A stretch of DNA of 64,000 nucleotides from positions 1 to 64,000 of the forward strand of contig NZ_SELD02000005.1 in the NCBI RefSeq assembly GCF_004923205.2, in the 5' to 3' direction. A program made the translations under genes and the position numbers. The notes beneath the pieces were generated by a model. It was not told the origin of the DNA and did no database searches. It worked only from the letters and a program-made list of their open reading frames with translations. How positions within the stretch are numbered: position 1 is the stretch's first letter; every line of letters starts with the position of its first letter. This document shows, in pieces, positions 54,276-63,928 of this stretch. Origin of the DNA: Paracoccus aeridis. Its GTDB lineage: Bacteria; Pseudomonadota; Alphaproteobacteria; Rhodobacterales; Rhodobacteraceae.

Positions 54276-54373
54276 ACGAGGAGGCCTTCGGTGACAGAGG
54301 TTGCGGGCTGCGAGGGACTTTTCGGCGGCGAGCGGGGACGGGCGTACCCCGGCGCGCGCAGGACCGGGTGAAC

Positions 54374-57370
54374 ATGTCCAAGGATACGGATACAGACGTC
54401 GGCGATCCTTCGCCCGTGATCGTGGCCATGACCGCGTCGGCCGCCCGCGCGGGCTCGCTCGAGGCGCTGCTGCGCCAGTTTCCGCCGCAGCCGGATGCCG
54501 CGATCGTGGTCGTGCTGCAGCACATGGAGGCGTTCGACGAGGACCGTTTCCGCGCGGCGGCGCGCGCAGGCGGTCACGAGCCGGGGTGGATCGAGGACGG
54601 CGGGGCGATCGAGCCGGGCCGGCTTTACCTCAATCCGCGCGACATGATCGTGACGGTCGAGGACGGGCATTTCGCGGCCCAGCCGACACATCAGGCCCCG
54701 GGGCTTCAGGGCGTGATAGACAGCTTCATGGTGTCGCTCGCGCGCGAGCGGCGTGGCCGGGCGATCGGCGTGGCGCTGGCGGGAACCGACGGCGACGGCA
54801 CGCTGGGCGCGCGCGAGATGAAGGCCGCGGGCGGCGTGGTGCTGGCCGAATGCGTGCGCGAGGATCTCGCCCACTCGGACAGCGCGGCCGCGCTGGCGGA
54901 TGCCGTGCTTCCGCTGGAAGATATCGCCGCGCGCCTGCGGCCCTCGATCGAGCAAGCGACGCACCGACAGCGCGCAGCCGCCGGTGGAGATCGTCCCGAG
55001 ACGCGCGAGATGCTGCGCGCGATCGCGGGGCTCCTGCGGCAGAAGACCGGGCACGACTTCCACGGCTACAAGCCGGGCACCTTTCTGCGCCGCGTCCACC
55101 GGCGGATGCAGGCGCTCCTGATCAACGACCTCAAGGCCTATGTTGACCTGCTGCGCTCCAGCCCGAACGAACCGCAGAGCCTGTTCAACGACCTGCTGAT
55201 CGGCGTGACCGAGTTCTTCCGCGACCGCAAGGAATGGGAGATCCTTGAAAAGGAGGTCATCCCCCGCCTGTTCGAAGACAAGCCCTCCAAGTCGGCGCTT
55301 CGTGTCTGGGTCGCCGGCTGCTCGACCGGGGAGGAAGCCTATTCGCTGGCCATCCTCCTGGCTGAGCATCGGGCCAAACTGGACGACCCGCCGCAGGTCC
55401 AGATCTTCGCCTCGGACCTCGACGGGCGGGCGCTGGCGATGGGGCGGGCGGGCCGCTATCCCGACACGATCGCCGGGCACCTGTCCCAGGAACGGCTGGC
55501 GCGCTGGTTCGTCCGCGAAGGCGACACCTACTGCGTGATCAAGGAACTGCGCGAGATGTGCATCTTCTCGCAGCACAGTCTCATCAAGGACGCGCCTTTC
55601 TCGCGCCTGGACCTGGTGTCCTGCCGTAACCTGCTGATCTACCTGGACGCCGACCTGCAGGAAAAGGTGATCCCGCTTTTTCACTTCGCCCTGCGCCCCG
55701 GCGGCTTCCTGTTCCTGGGCAATTCGGAAAACGCGTCGCGCCACACGCAACTGTTCGCCCCGGTCGAGGCGCGCTCGCGCATCTTCCGGCGGCTGGACAC
55801 GGCGACCCGCGTCTTTCCCGACTTCCCCTTCACCTCGGTGGACCGGCGCTGGACGGACCGCGCGGCCCGCAGCGCCCCGGACCGCGGTCAGCCCGCCGCC
55901 CGCGAACTGACACGCTGGGCCGAGCATGTGATGGAGCGCCACACCCCCGCCTTCGTCGTCATCGACGAGGCCTATACGGTGCTGCACTTCTCGGGTCCGA
56001 TGGGACGCTATCTTGCACCTTCCAGCGGGACAGCCTCGCTGAACCTGCTGCAGCTTGCCCACCCGGTCCTGCGGGCCGAGTTGCGCGCGGCGCTGGTCCG
56101 CGCGGTCGAAGAAGGGCAGGCCGTCGAACTGCCGGGGCTCGACATCGGCGCCAATGGCCAGCGGCTGCGCGTGGACGTGATCGTCGAGCCGCGGCTGTCG
56201 GTTTCCGACAGCCAGCCCGGCTTCATCGTGATCTTCAAGGAATGCGGGATCGCGGCCGATCGCGGCACGGGGGGCGATGCCGCCGCCGGCCAGCGCGACG
56301 AGCAGCTGAGCCGTCTGGAAGACGATCTGCGCCTGACCCGCGACCGCCTCCAGGCGACCATCGAGGAGCTGGAAAGCACCAACGAGGAGCTGAAGTCCTC
56401 GAACGAGGAATACCAGTCGCTGAACGAGGAACTGCAGAGCGCCAACGAGGAGCTTGAGACCTCGAAGGAGGAACTGCAGTCCGTCAACGAGGAACTGACC
56501 ACCGTCAACGGCGAACTGGCGCACCGGGTGCAGGAACTGGGGCGCGCGAACAGCGACCTCAAGAACTTCCTCGAATCCACCCAGATCGCGACGCTGTTCC
56601 TGGACGGCGAGCTGAGGGTCACCAACTTCACCCCTGCGATCGTCGATGTCTTCCACCTGGTTGAATCCGACGAAGGTCGTCCGATCGAGCACATCAAGGC
56701 CCGCGTCGGTTACGACAGCCTGGCCGAGGATGCCCGCCGCGTGCTGCGCACCCTGGCGCCGGTGGAACGCGAGATCGACAACCCCGCGTCCGGCACCCGC
56801 TACATCGCCCGCGTGCTGCCCTATCGCAGCACCGACAACTTCATCGCGGGTGTGGTCGTCACCTTCGTCGACGTCACCGCCCGCCGCGAGGCCGAGGAAC
56901 AACTGCGCCGCAGCGAGGAACGCTTCCGCGCCATCGTGGAAACCGCCCGCGATTACGCAATCTTCACCACCGACACCGAGGGGCGGATCGAGACCTGGCC
57001 GCCAGGCGCCCGGCAGGTCTTCGGATGGGGCGCGGACGAGGCCGTGGGCCAGCCCCTCGACATCACCTTCACCCCCGAGGACCGGGAAGCCGGCCAGCCC
57101 GCGCTGGAGCGCCGGACGGCGCTGGAAGACGGGCAGGCGCCGGACGTGCGCTGGCATCTTCGCAAGGACGGCACCAGGGTCTTCATCGAAGGCTCCGTCA
57201 GGCCGCTCCTGGGACGGGACCGCCGGCCCGCGGGCTTCCTGAAGATCGGTCAGGACGTGACGGGGCAGCGGGCCATCGAGGCCGCGTTGCGGGCCAGCGA
57301 GGCCAACCAGGCCTTCCTGCTGCGGCTGTCGGACGCCCTGCGGCCCCTGGCCGATCCCGATGCCATCTAG
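54374..57370 (+). CDS. CheB-CheR-PAS sensor, first part of a hybrid kinase ended by in-frame TAG
   Basis: 998 residues to the stop. Order: CheB-like domain (10-190; S22, H50 in LQHM, D139/D141 in TDGDGT; the Ser loop ASAARAGS is two residues longer than usual), CheR domain (205-470; SAM motif GCSTGEEAYS at 315-324), a PAS-like region (~520-610), a long coiled coil of repeated xxNEEL units (~640-720), then two PAS domains. It ends ...LRPLADPDAI at a TAG, just where a GAF domain starts; the frame continues open for 1.87 kb with the remaining domains. Start is the ATG at 54374 (AGGA upstream). Probably the front half of one gene interrupted by a nonsense codon. Confidence 0.8.
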   Translation: MSKDTDTDVGDPSPVIVAMTASAARAGSLEALLRQFPPQPDAAIVVVLQHMEAFDEDRFRAAARAGGHEPGWIEDGGAIEPGRLYLNPRDMIVTVEDGHFAAQPTHQAPGLQGVIDSFMVSLARERRGRAIGVALAGTDGDGTLGAREMKAAGGVVLAECVREDLAHSDSAAALADAVLPLEDIAARLRPSIEQATHRQRAAAGGDRPETREMLRAIAGLLRQKTGHDFHGYKPGTFLRRVHRRMQALLINDLKAYVDLLRSSPNEPQSLFNDLLIGVTEFFRDRKEWEILEKEVIPRLFEDKPSKSALRVWVAGCSTGEEAYSLAILLAEHRAKLDDPPQVQIFASDLDGRALAMGRAGRYPDTIAGHLSQERLARWFVREGDTYCVIKELREMCIFSQHSLIKDAPFSRLDLVSCRNLLIYLDADLQEKVIPLFHFALRPGGFLFLGNSENASRHTQLFAPVEARSRIFRRLDTATRVFPDFPFTSVDRRWTDRAARSAPDRGQPAARELTRWAEHVMERHTPAFVVIDEAYTVLHFSGPMGRYLAPSSGTASLNLLQLAHPVLRAELRAALVRAVEEGQAVELPGLDIGANGQRLRVDVIVEPRLSVSDSQPGFIVIFKECGIAADRGTGGDAAAGQRDEQLSRLEDDLRLTRDRLQATIEELESTNEELKSSNEEYQSLNEELQSANEELETSKEELQSVNEELTTVNGELAHRVQELGRANSDLKNFLESTQIATLFLDGELRVTNFTPAIVDVFHLVESDEGRPIEHIKARVGYDSLAEDARRVLRTLAPVEREIDNPASGTRYIARVLPYRSTDNFIAGVVVTFVDVTARREAEEQLRRSEERFRAIVETARDYAIFTTDTEGRIETWPPGARQVFGWGADEAVGQPLDITFTPEDREAGQPALERRTALEDGQAPDVRWHLRKDGTRVFIEGSVRPLLGRDRRPAGFLKIGQDVTGQRAIEAALRASEANQAFLLRLSDALRPLADPDAI
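57368..57370 (+). other. In-frame TAG splitting the CheB-CheR...HWE-kinase gene
   Basis: The codons around it read GCC ATC TAG GGC GAC GCC AGC CGC, that is DPDAI-stop-GDASRILAEHLDVDRAYYVEVDEE. In similar GAF-containing kinases I would expect Gln here, so a single C-to-T change from CAG explains it. Reading frame is unchanged on both sides. Confidence 0.8.
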
Positions 57371-57430
57371 GGCGACGCCAGCCGCATCCTGGCCGAGCAT
57401 CTGGATGTCGACCGCGCCTATTACGTCGAG

Positions 57431-59239
57431 GTGGACGAAGAGAACGGCATCGCCCGCGTCGCCCGCGACCATGTCCGGGACGACGCGCCGTCGCTTGCGG
57501 GCGAGCATTCGGTCGCGGATTTCGGCTGGTCGGTCAAGATCCTGCGCCGCGGCGAATGTCACGTGATCAGCGACACCCGGACCTCGCCCCTCGTGCCGCC
57601 GGCCGACCGTCCGGCCTCTGACGCGCTGGGGATCATCGCCTGCATGGGGGCGCCGCTGATAAAGGAGGGGCGGCTCGTCGGCGCCCTTTGCGTGACCAGC
57701 CGGGAGCCGAGGGGCTGGACGGCGGACGAGGTGGCGATCCTGCAGGAAGTGGCCGACCGCGTCTGGGCCGCGGTCGAACGCGCCCGGGCCGAGACGCGGC
57801 TGCACGAATCCGAAGCGCGGTTCCGCACGCTCGTGGACGCGGTCGAGGACGTGTTCTACATCACCGATCTTGAACAAGGCGCGCTTGAATACCTCAGCCC
57901 GGCCTACGAACGGATCTGGGGGCGGCCGCGCTCGGCGATCATCTCGGACCTCCAGCTGTTCGTCGAAAGCATCCATCCTGCGGACCGCGACATCGTGACC
58001 GCGGCCAAGGCTGCGCAGGCGCGCGGCGAGCAGGTGGTCACGCGCTATCGCATCGTGCGCCCCGACGGCGGGGTCCGCCATATCATGGACCGCAGCTTCC
58101 CGGTGTCGGGCGCGGACGGGCGGCGGGCCGCGGGCGTCGCCTCGGACGTGACGGCGGTCACGCTGGCCGAATCGCGGCTGCGCGAGACCGAGGCGCAGCT
58201 GTTGGCCTTCGGCGAAGCCTCCTCGGACCTCCTGTGGATCAGAAACGCCGAGACGCTCGCCTTCGAATATGTCAGCCCGGCTTTCGAGCGGATCTTCGGC
58301 GCCAGCCGCGACGAGGTGCTGCAGGGCGACACGTTGGAGAACTGGCTGAGGATGGTCGTGCCCGATGATCGCGCCCGAGCCAGCAAGGCGATCGAGACGC
58401 TGCGGACGGGCAAGCGGCTGGCCTTCGAATACCGTATTCACCGGCCCGCGGATGGGCAGGTCCGCCTGCTTCGGGACACGGGCTTTCCCATCAGGGATCC
58501 CGGCGGGCGGGTCATGTGGATCGCGGGCGTAGGCCACGACGCGACGGAAGAAGCGGCATCGGCCGAGCGCCTGAAGGTGCTCGTGGCCGAACTTCAGCAC
58601 CGCACGCGCAACCTGCTGGGCGTTGTCCGGTCCGTCACCGACCGGACCCTGGCCAACAGCGACGGCCTGGACGATTTCCGCGCCCGCATCCATGACCAGC
58701 TGGGGGCGCTGGCGCGCGTGAACGGCCTTCTGTCGCGCCTGCAGGAGGACGAGCGCATCGACTTCGACGAACTGATCCGCTCGGAACTCGACGCGCACGG
58801 GGTTCTGGACGGTGCGGGCAAAAGCGCGCAGATCAGCCTGAGCGGCCCCACCGGCGTCCGGCTGCGGTCCTCGACCGTGCAGACGCTGGCGCTGGGACTG
58901 CACGAACTGGCGACCAACGCGCTGAAATACGGGGCGCTTTCGACCCCGGATGGCAGGCTTGAGATCGGCTGGTCGCTGGCTGCCGGCCCGGACGGGCTGC
59001 CGCGGCTCACGGTGGATTGGCGGGAAAGCGGCGTTGCGGTCGCAATGCCCGGCGGCGCGGAGGCGACGGACGTTCCCAACGGCTACGGCCGCGAGCTCAT
59101 CGAACAGGCGCTGCCCTACCAGCTCAGCGCCGAGGTCGATTACGACCTCAGCGCCCAGGGCGTGCGCTGCACGATAACGATCCCCCTGTCGACCGGCATG
59201 GACATGGCGCAGACCGCGGCGCGTGAGATCCAGGGCTGA
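57431..59239 (+). CDS. GAF-PAS-PAS-HWE histidine kinase, second part of interrupted hybrid
   Basis: Same frame as the preceding sensor half; coding sense begins directly after the TAG at 57371. The first candidate start is the GTG at 57431, inside the GAF domain and without a ribosome-binding site. Domains: GAF (to about 57770), PAS (ARFRTLVDAVEDVFYITD), PAS (AFGEASSDLLWIRN), then an HWE kinase with the phospho-acceptor histidine in ELQHRTRNLLG, N-box HELATNALKYGALS and the WRES of the HWE signature. Without read-through or repair this part is probably not made, so the locus may be a pseudogene. A single-domain response regulator follows on the other strand. Confidence 0.7.
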   Translation: MDEENGIARVARDHVRDDAPSLAGEHSVADFGWSVKILRRGECHVISDTRTSPLVPPADRPASDALGIIACMGAPLIKEGRLVGALCVTSREPRGWTADEVAILQEVADRVWAAVERARAETRLHESEARFRTLVDAVEDVFYITDLEQGALEYLSPAYERIWGRPRSAIISDLQLFVESIHPADRDIVTAAKAAQARGEQVVTRYRIVRPDGGVRHIMDRSFPVSGADGRRAAGVASDVTAVTLAESRLRETEAQLLAFGEASSDLLWIRNAETLAFEYVSPAFERIFGASRDEVLQGDTLENWLRMVVPDDRARASKAIETLRTGKRLAFEYRIHRPADGQVRLLRDTGFPIRDPGGRVMWIAGVGHDATEEAASAERLKVLVAELQHRTRNLLGVVRSVTDRTLANSDGLDDFRARIHDQLGALARVNGLLSRLQEDERIDFDELIRSELDAHGVLDGAGKSAQISLSGPTGVRLRSSTVQTLALGLHELATNALKYGALSTPDGRLEIGWSLAAGPDGLPRLTVDWRESGVAVAMPGGAEATDVPNGYGRELIEQALPYQLSAEVDYDLSAQGVRCTITIPLSTGMDMAQTAAREIQG

Positions 59240-59520
59240 TACCTGCGCCTGCCTTGCGGCTTGCGCGCGATCGGCACGTTGCGGGTGCTGCGCGTGCTGG
59301 TCGGGGAGGGTGGGTAAAGTCTCGACCGTCGGTGCCCGGTGCTGCGGCATCGCACTGCGATATCGAAGGTCCCGCCGTTGCTTGCCACTTCCGACAGTAA
59401 CCTGCGGCACTGGCCGATGACGGCCGTGCTGCTTTCACGCGGCACCCCACCGTCTTCGTCACCGGCCATGATGCCGGGACCACTCCTTCAGCTTACAAGC
59501 GGTTCTCCGCCGCGGTCGAT

Positions 59521-59949
59521 CTAGCTCGGCTCTCGGACGCGCTGCTGGTGGCCCTCGGCTGACGGGCCCGCGCAGAGGTCCGCGACAGCGACCAGAAGGT
59601 TTTCGATCCGGAAGGGCTTGGTGCAGATCGGCCGGTTCCCGTGCCTTTCGGGCACCATCTCGGGATCGTAGCCGGTGGCGAACAGGAACGGGATGCCGCG
59701 TCCGGCCAGCAGATCCGCGAGTTCATAGACGGAACGCCCCCGCAGGTTGATGTCCAGCACCGCCGCGTCGATCGGCGGGGCGTCCTCCAGCGCGTCCACC
59801 GCCGCGCTCAGCGACGGGAAGGGCCCCACGAGCCGGGCACCGGCGGCGCTGAAGGCCTGCGTCAGATCCTTGGCCTGGAAGAACTCGTCCTCGACCACCA
59901 TGATGGAACGGTCCTGCAAGGGAGCAAGGGCGTGCGTGGCGACGGTCAT
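59521..59949 (-). CDS. Single-domain response regulator
   Basis: 142-residue receiver without an output domain. Acidic pocket E20-D21-E22 in MVVEDEFF, phospho-acceptor D66 in AVLDINLRG, T92 in FATGYD and K111 in CTKPF. The start is the ATG at 59949 with AGAGGAT upstream. Receivers of this kind next to HWE kinases act as phosphate acceptors or sinks, as in general-stress or light-sensing pathways. It converges on the interrupted kinase gene, so the pair probably once formed one pathway. Confidence 0.88.
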   Translation of the reverse strand: MTVATHALAPLQDRSIMVVEDEFFQAKDLTQAFSAAGARLVGPFPSLSAAVDALEDAPPIDAAVLDINLRGRSVYELADLLAGRGIPFLFATGYDPEMVPERHGNRPICTKPFRIENLLVAVADLCAGPSAEGHQQRVREPS

Positions 59950-60423
59950 GCGATCCTCTTGTTCATTGCGTGGCTGTGACGTTGCAGGGGTGAGGATTGC
60001 CCATGTGGCGGCAGGCGCCACCGCCTGTTGAGTAAAAAATATTGTGATAGGGTCTTCCATCGGCGGTTGATCGTCGCCCGGTTGGCGTTGACCCTGCCGG
60101 TTGAGGCGGCGGCGGCCGGATCGGACGGGGCGGGAGCATCGCAAGCCCGGACCGCAGAGACAGACAGATGCCTCGATCTCACCGCCAGAGCTGGGGCGCC
60201 AGATTGGAAACTGCCTGGCCGGCGCACCCTGGCTGGCGGTCCGGCCTCGGGACACGGCCTGCGATCATGCGCATGTCACGCCGCTCACGGTCACCTTCAC
60301 CAAGGCCCCGCTCCGGTTCGTTGCCGCAAGGGTCGGTGCGACGCGGCGGACATCCGGCTCTGTCATCCCGGACTCGAGCCGCCACGATCCGCGCCTGGGT
60401 GGGAACCACGGTGACGGAGGCAG
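59950..60423. other. Gene-free stretch before the aldehyde dehydrogenase
   Basis: About 470 bp. Near 60030 there is a short AT-rich patch (AAAAAATATT), a plausible promoter region for the response regulator. Open frames on the plus strand across 60028-60420 have low-complexity, Arg-rich translations and no ribosome-binding site. The normal N-terminal coding part of the aldehyde dehydrogenase is not found in any frame here. Confidence 0.45.
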
Positions 60424-61839
60424 TTGCCGACCTGCCGCCAGTCCTCGCCCGCGCGCGAGGCGATCATCGCCGCCGACGAAACGGTCCTCGTCAAGGCCAG
60501 ACCGTTACGGTCGCGGGCCCGCTTTCTGGAGCGCCACGGAACCGGCCCGTTCGAAGCGGCGCGGGACGCCCAAGGGCCCTGGGCTGCCCTTGCGGCGAAG
60601 GAACGTGCGGCCATCCTGCGCAGGTGGTTCGAACTCGTCACCGCCGCGACCGACGATCTGGCGCTGATCCTGACCAGCGAACAGGGCAAGCCGCTGGCCG
60701 AGGCACGGGGCGAGATCGCCTATGCTGCCTCGTACATCGAATGGTTTGCCGAAGAGGCCAAGCGGGTCTATGGGGACACCATACCCGGACCCACGCCGGA
60801 TCGCCGCATCATCGTGCTGAAGCAACCCGTCGGCGTGACGGCGGCGATCACGCCGTGGAACTTCCCGGCGGCGATGATCACCCGCAAGATCGCTCCCGCC
60901 CTGGCGGCGGGCTGCGCCATGGTGCTGAAACCTGCCAGCCAGACCCCCCTGACCGCGCTGGCGCTTGCGGTCCTGGCCGAACGCGCCGGCGTCCCCAAGG
61001 GCCTGCTGTCGGTCGTGACAGGCTCGGCGCGCGAGATCGGGGCGGAACTCACCGCCAACCCGATCATCCGCAAGCTGTCCTTCACCGGCTCGACCGAGGT
61101 CGGGAAGGAGCTGATGCGCCAATGCGCGGGAACGGTGAAGCGCACCTCGATGGAGCTTGGCGGCAACGCGCCGTTCATCGTGTTCGACGACGCCGATCTC
61201 GATGCTGCGGTCGAGGGTGCCATTGTCTCCAAATACCGGAACGCGGGGCAGACCTGCGTCTGCGCGAACCGGCTTTTCGTCCAGGCCGGCGTGCATGATG
61301 CCTTCGTCCGGCTTCTCGGAGAACGGGTCGCGCAGCTCCGTGTCGGTCACGGCACCGACGCCGGGGTCGAGATCGGTCCGCTGATCGACGAGGGCGCCGT
61401 CGCGAAGGTGCGCGAGCTTCTGGAGGACGCCAGGGCGAAAGGTGCGCAGGTGGCGCTTGGCGGCAAGGTCCACGAGCTCGGCCCCAATTTCTTCGAGCCG
61501 ACCATCGTCACCGGCACCACTCGCCAGATGGCCTTCTTCGACGAGGAGATCTTTGGCCCTGTCGCCCCGATCTTCCGGTTCGAAACCGAGGAGGAGGTGA
61601 TTGCCCTTGCCAACGATACGCCGTTCGGTCTCGCCTCGTATTTCTATGGTCGGGATATTGGACGAGTTTTCCGTGTCGCCGAACGGCTCGAATACGGCAT
61701 GGTCGGCGTAAACACCGGGCTGATTTCGACGGAGGTGGCCCCCTTCGGCGGGATCAAGGAAAGCGGGCAAGGTCGCGAAGGTTCGAAATACGGGATCGAG
61801 GACTATGTCGAGTTGAAATACCTCTGTCTGCAAGTCTAG
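60424..61839 (+). CDS. Succinate-semialdehyde dehydrogenase-like ALDH with abnormal N-terminus
   Basis: From about residue 45 onward this is a normal NAD(P)-dependent aldehyde dehydrogenase: [41 protein letters not shown], catalytic glutamate in MELGGNAPF, catalytic cysteine in [11 protein letters not shown], and EEIFGPVAP. The first ~45 residues do not resemble the family, whose N-terminus should read like a LIGGxW...NPATG strand pair. An in-frame TGA at 60412 stops extension upstream. The only start before the conserved part is the TTG at 60424, 3 nt after GGAGG. Either the 5' end was replaced by recombination or the gene is decaying. 471 residues as given. Confidence 0.7.
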   Translation: MPTCRQSSPAREAIIAADETVLVKARPLRSRARFLERHGTGPFEAARDAQGPWAALAAKERAAILRRWFELVTAATDDLALILTSEQGKPLAEARGEIAYAASYIEWFAEEAKRVYGDTIPGPTPDRRIIVLKQPVGVTAAITPWNFPAAMITRKIAPALAAGCAMVLKPASQTPLTALALAVLAERAGVPKGLLSVVTGSAREIGAELTANPIIRKLSFTGSTEVGKELMRQCAGTVKRTSMELGGNAPFIVFDDADLDAAVEGAIVSKYRNAGQTCVCANRLFVQAGVHDAFVRLLGERVAQLRVGHGTDAGVEIGPLIDEGAVAKVRELLEDARAKGAQVALGGKVHELGPNFFEPTIVTGTTRQMAFFDEEIFGPVAPIFRFETEEEVIALANDTPFGLASYFYGRDIGRVFRVAERLEYGMVGVNTGLISTEVAPFGGIKESGQGREGSKYGIEDYVELKYLCLQV

Positions 61840-61918
61840 GTTATGACTCAGGGCAACCTTGATAGGGGCCGCACGTCCCGCTCGGATTTCGCGCGCAACT
61901 TGCCAGTTGAGCAATTCC

Positions 61919-62839
61919 TCATGGCTGCGATCCCACGCCGTGCGGCCCGCACTCTTCGACCAGCAGGCCGTGCAGCATCGAGATGAGTGCCGCGCGTGGC
62001 GCGGTCTTTCGTTCAACCAGCCCGATCTTGCGGTGCAGTTGCGGATGTCCGAACGGAGCGGTCACCAGATCGGCCGCGCAATCGGTAATGGCGACCTGCG
62101 GCAGGATCGACACGCCCAGGCCGTTGGCGACGCAGGCCGTGATGGCCGAGATCGTGTCGATCTGCGCGATCTCTGCCAGGGGCAGGTTCATGCGCGCCAG
62201 TTCCAGGTCGATCAGATGCGCCAAGGGCACGTTCGCGCGGAACCGGATGAACGGATGCCGAACAAGAAGCTCGTTCGCCTCCGTCGCAGGCGTCCCGGGC
62301 GGAGCCACCACGAACAGGGGCTCGTCCAGAAAGGGGCGCCAGCGGAGGGAGTCCGGAAAGTTGCCGTATTCGGCAACCATCGCGGCATCCAGCCGGCCTG
62401 ACACGACGTCCTGCAACAACGTCTCGGACAGGCCCACGCGCAGCTGGATGCGCAGTTCGGGATAGGCCGCGTTCAGCCGGACGATGGCGCGCGGCAGCAG
62501 CGACAGGGCGCTGGTGCGCACCGAACCAAGCGAGAAGGTGCCGATCACCTTGCGCCCCGAAATCGCATCAATGGCGTTCTCGGCCGTGCGGACCAGCTCG
62601 CGCGCGGCCTCGACCAGCTGCTGTCCGGCCACGGTCAGGCGCGGGGGGCGGGTGCTGCGGTCGAAAAGCGGGGCGCCGACCTCCTGCTCGAGCGCCTGGA
62701 CCTGCTGGCTGACGGCCGAGATCGTCAGGTTGACGACTCCGGCCGCGCGGGAAAACCCGCCGTGCTCGACGATCGCCAGAAGCGTCCTGAGTTGCCTCGT
62801 ATCCACTTGTCCAGATTCGCTTGATTTAAACTCCAACAT
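61919..62839 (-). CDS. LysR-family transcriptional regulator
   Basis: 306 residues. N-terminal winged helix-turn-helix VDTRQLRTLLAIVEHGGFSRAAGVVNLTISAVSQQVQALEQEVG, then the usual linker and an effector-binding domain of two alpha/beta lobes starting GTFSLGSVRTSALSLLP. Divergent from the hydroxyacid dehydrogenase gene with an 80-nt shared gap, so it probably controls that gene and itself. Effector unknown. The start at 62839 gives 11 extra residues before the helix-turn-helix. Confidence 0.9.
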   Translation of the reverse strand: MLEFKSSESGQVDTRQLRTLLAIVEHGGFSRAAGVVNLTISAVSQQVQALEQEVGAPLFDRSTRPPRLTVAGQQLVEAARELVRTAENAIDAISGRKVIGTFSLGSVRTSALSLLPRAIVRLNAAYPELRIQLRVGLSETLLQDVVSGRLDAAMVAEYGNFPDSLRWRPFLDEPLFVVAPPGTPATEANELLVRHPFIRFRANVPLAHLIDLELARMNLPLAEIAQIDTISAITACVANGLGVSILPQVAITDCAADLVTAPFGHPQLHRKIGLVERKTAPRAALISMLHGLLVEECGPHGVGSQP

Positions 62840-62919
62840 TACGCGCTTTTTTCAACGAAGACTACTGCTATCCCAGTGTTGTCGCCTGAAGGAGAGCAGG
62901 CGCGCCGTCTGGGGGAAAC

Positions 62920-63909
62920 ATGTCCGACAAGGTTCTGATCACGGGCCCGAGCCTCGCGCCGGCCGCTGTCGAGGTGCTGGAAGCTGCGGGGCTGACGCCC
63001 GTCTACGTGCCTCCCTACAGTTCGGGCAACGGCCTGCTGGACGCTGTCCGCTCGGCCGATCCCGTCGGGATCATCTCGCGCATGGGACGCATCGACGCGA
63101 CGGTTCTGGACGCCGCCCCCGGCCTGCGCGTCATCTCGAAGCATGGCGTCGGCGTGGACAACATCGACATCGGTGAAGCCGCCCGACGCGGCATCCCGGT
63201 GCTGGTGGCGACGGGGGCGAACGCGGTCTCGGTGGCCGAACATGCGATCGCGCTGATGCTTGCGGTGACCAAGCGCCTGCTGCCGCTGGACCGCAGCCTG
63301 CGCGACGGGCGCTGGGAAAAGCCCGGCTTCAAGGGGCGTGAGCTGGCAGGGTCCACCCTCGGCCTCGTCGCCTTCGGGGCGATCGCCCGGCAGGCGGGGC
63401 GCTTCGCCCGTGCCTTCGGGATGGAGGTCGTGGCCTATGATCCCTTTTGCCCCGCCGAAGCCTTCGCCGAGGAAGGGGTCGCGCGGATTGACGACTTTGA
63501 TGAACTGCTGGCGATGTCGGACGTGATCAGCCTGCATTCGCCGCTGACGCCCGACACGCGCAACCTGATCGACGCGCGGCGGCTGGCGCTGATGAAGCCC
63601 GATGCGGTCATCGTCAACACCGCCCGCGGCGGGCTGATCGACGAACCGGCGCTGGCGGCCGCCCTGGCCGAGGGCCGCATCGCCGGCGCCGGCCTGGACA
63701 CGTTCGCGCAGGAGCCGCCGCCCGCGGAGCATCCCTTCTGGGCCGAGCCGCGCCTTGTCATGACCCCCCACATCGGCGGAGTCACCACAGCGGCCAACAC
63801 CCGCGTCGGGGTCGAGGCCGCCCAGGGCATTGTCGATCTTCTGGCGGGCCGGCCGGTCGCGCCCGCCCGCATCGTCAACCGGGCAGTGCTTGCCCCGGCC
63901 GTCGCCTGA
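62920..63909 (+). CDS. D-2-hydroxyacid dehydrogenase (phosphoglycerate dehydrogenase-like)
   Basis: 329-residue NAD-dependent dehydrogenase. Catalytic residues appear in the family order: Arg in VNTARGGLIDE, Glu in DTFAQEPPP, His in MTPHIGGVT. The cofactor loop reads LGLVAFGAIAR, where the usual GxGxxG is GxxAFGAIA, a form seen in one branch of the family. Substrate recognition loop KHGVGVDNID is typical. No regulatory ACT domain, so it is unlikely to be the biosynthetic SerA; a catabolic 2-keto/hydroxyacid role with the downstream RraA-like gene is more likely. Confidence 0.85.
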   Translation: MSDKVLITGPSLAPAAVEVLEAAGLTPVYVPPYSSGNGLLDAVRSADPVGIISRMGRIDATVLDAAPGLRVISKHGVGVDNIDIGEAARRGIPVLVATGANAVSVAEHAIALMLAVTKRLLPLDRSLRDGRWEKPGFKGRELAGSTLGLVAFGAIARQAGRFARAFGMEVVAYDPFCPAEAFAEEGVARIDDFDELLAMSDVISLHSPLTPDTRNLIDARRLALMKPDAVIVNTARGGLIDEPALAAALAEGRIAGAGLDTFAQEPPPAEHPFWAEPRLVMTPHIGGVTTAANTRVGVEAAQGIVDLLAGRPVAPARIVNRAVLAPAVA

Positions 63910-63928
63910 GCCGAACCAAGGAGCTTTC

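Noticed and set aside
54188-59410. A 1,740-codon open frame on the minus strand opposite the CheB-CheR-kinase genes
   Set aside because: GC-rich codon use leaves antisense frames open. The translation is Arg/Gly/Val-rich with no motif, while the plus strand has clear domains.
59240-59520. Minus-strand short frames that might be a decayed insertion-sequence fragment
   Set aside because: I could not recognise any transposase motif or terminal repeats; left as ordinary intergenic DNA.
60028-60414. Open frames on the plus strand before the aldehyde dehydrogenase
   Set aside because: Arg/Pro-rich low-complexity translations, no ribosome-binding site, no match to the missing ALDH N-terminus.
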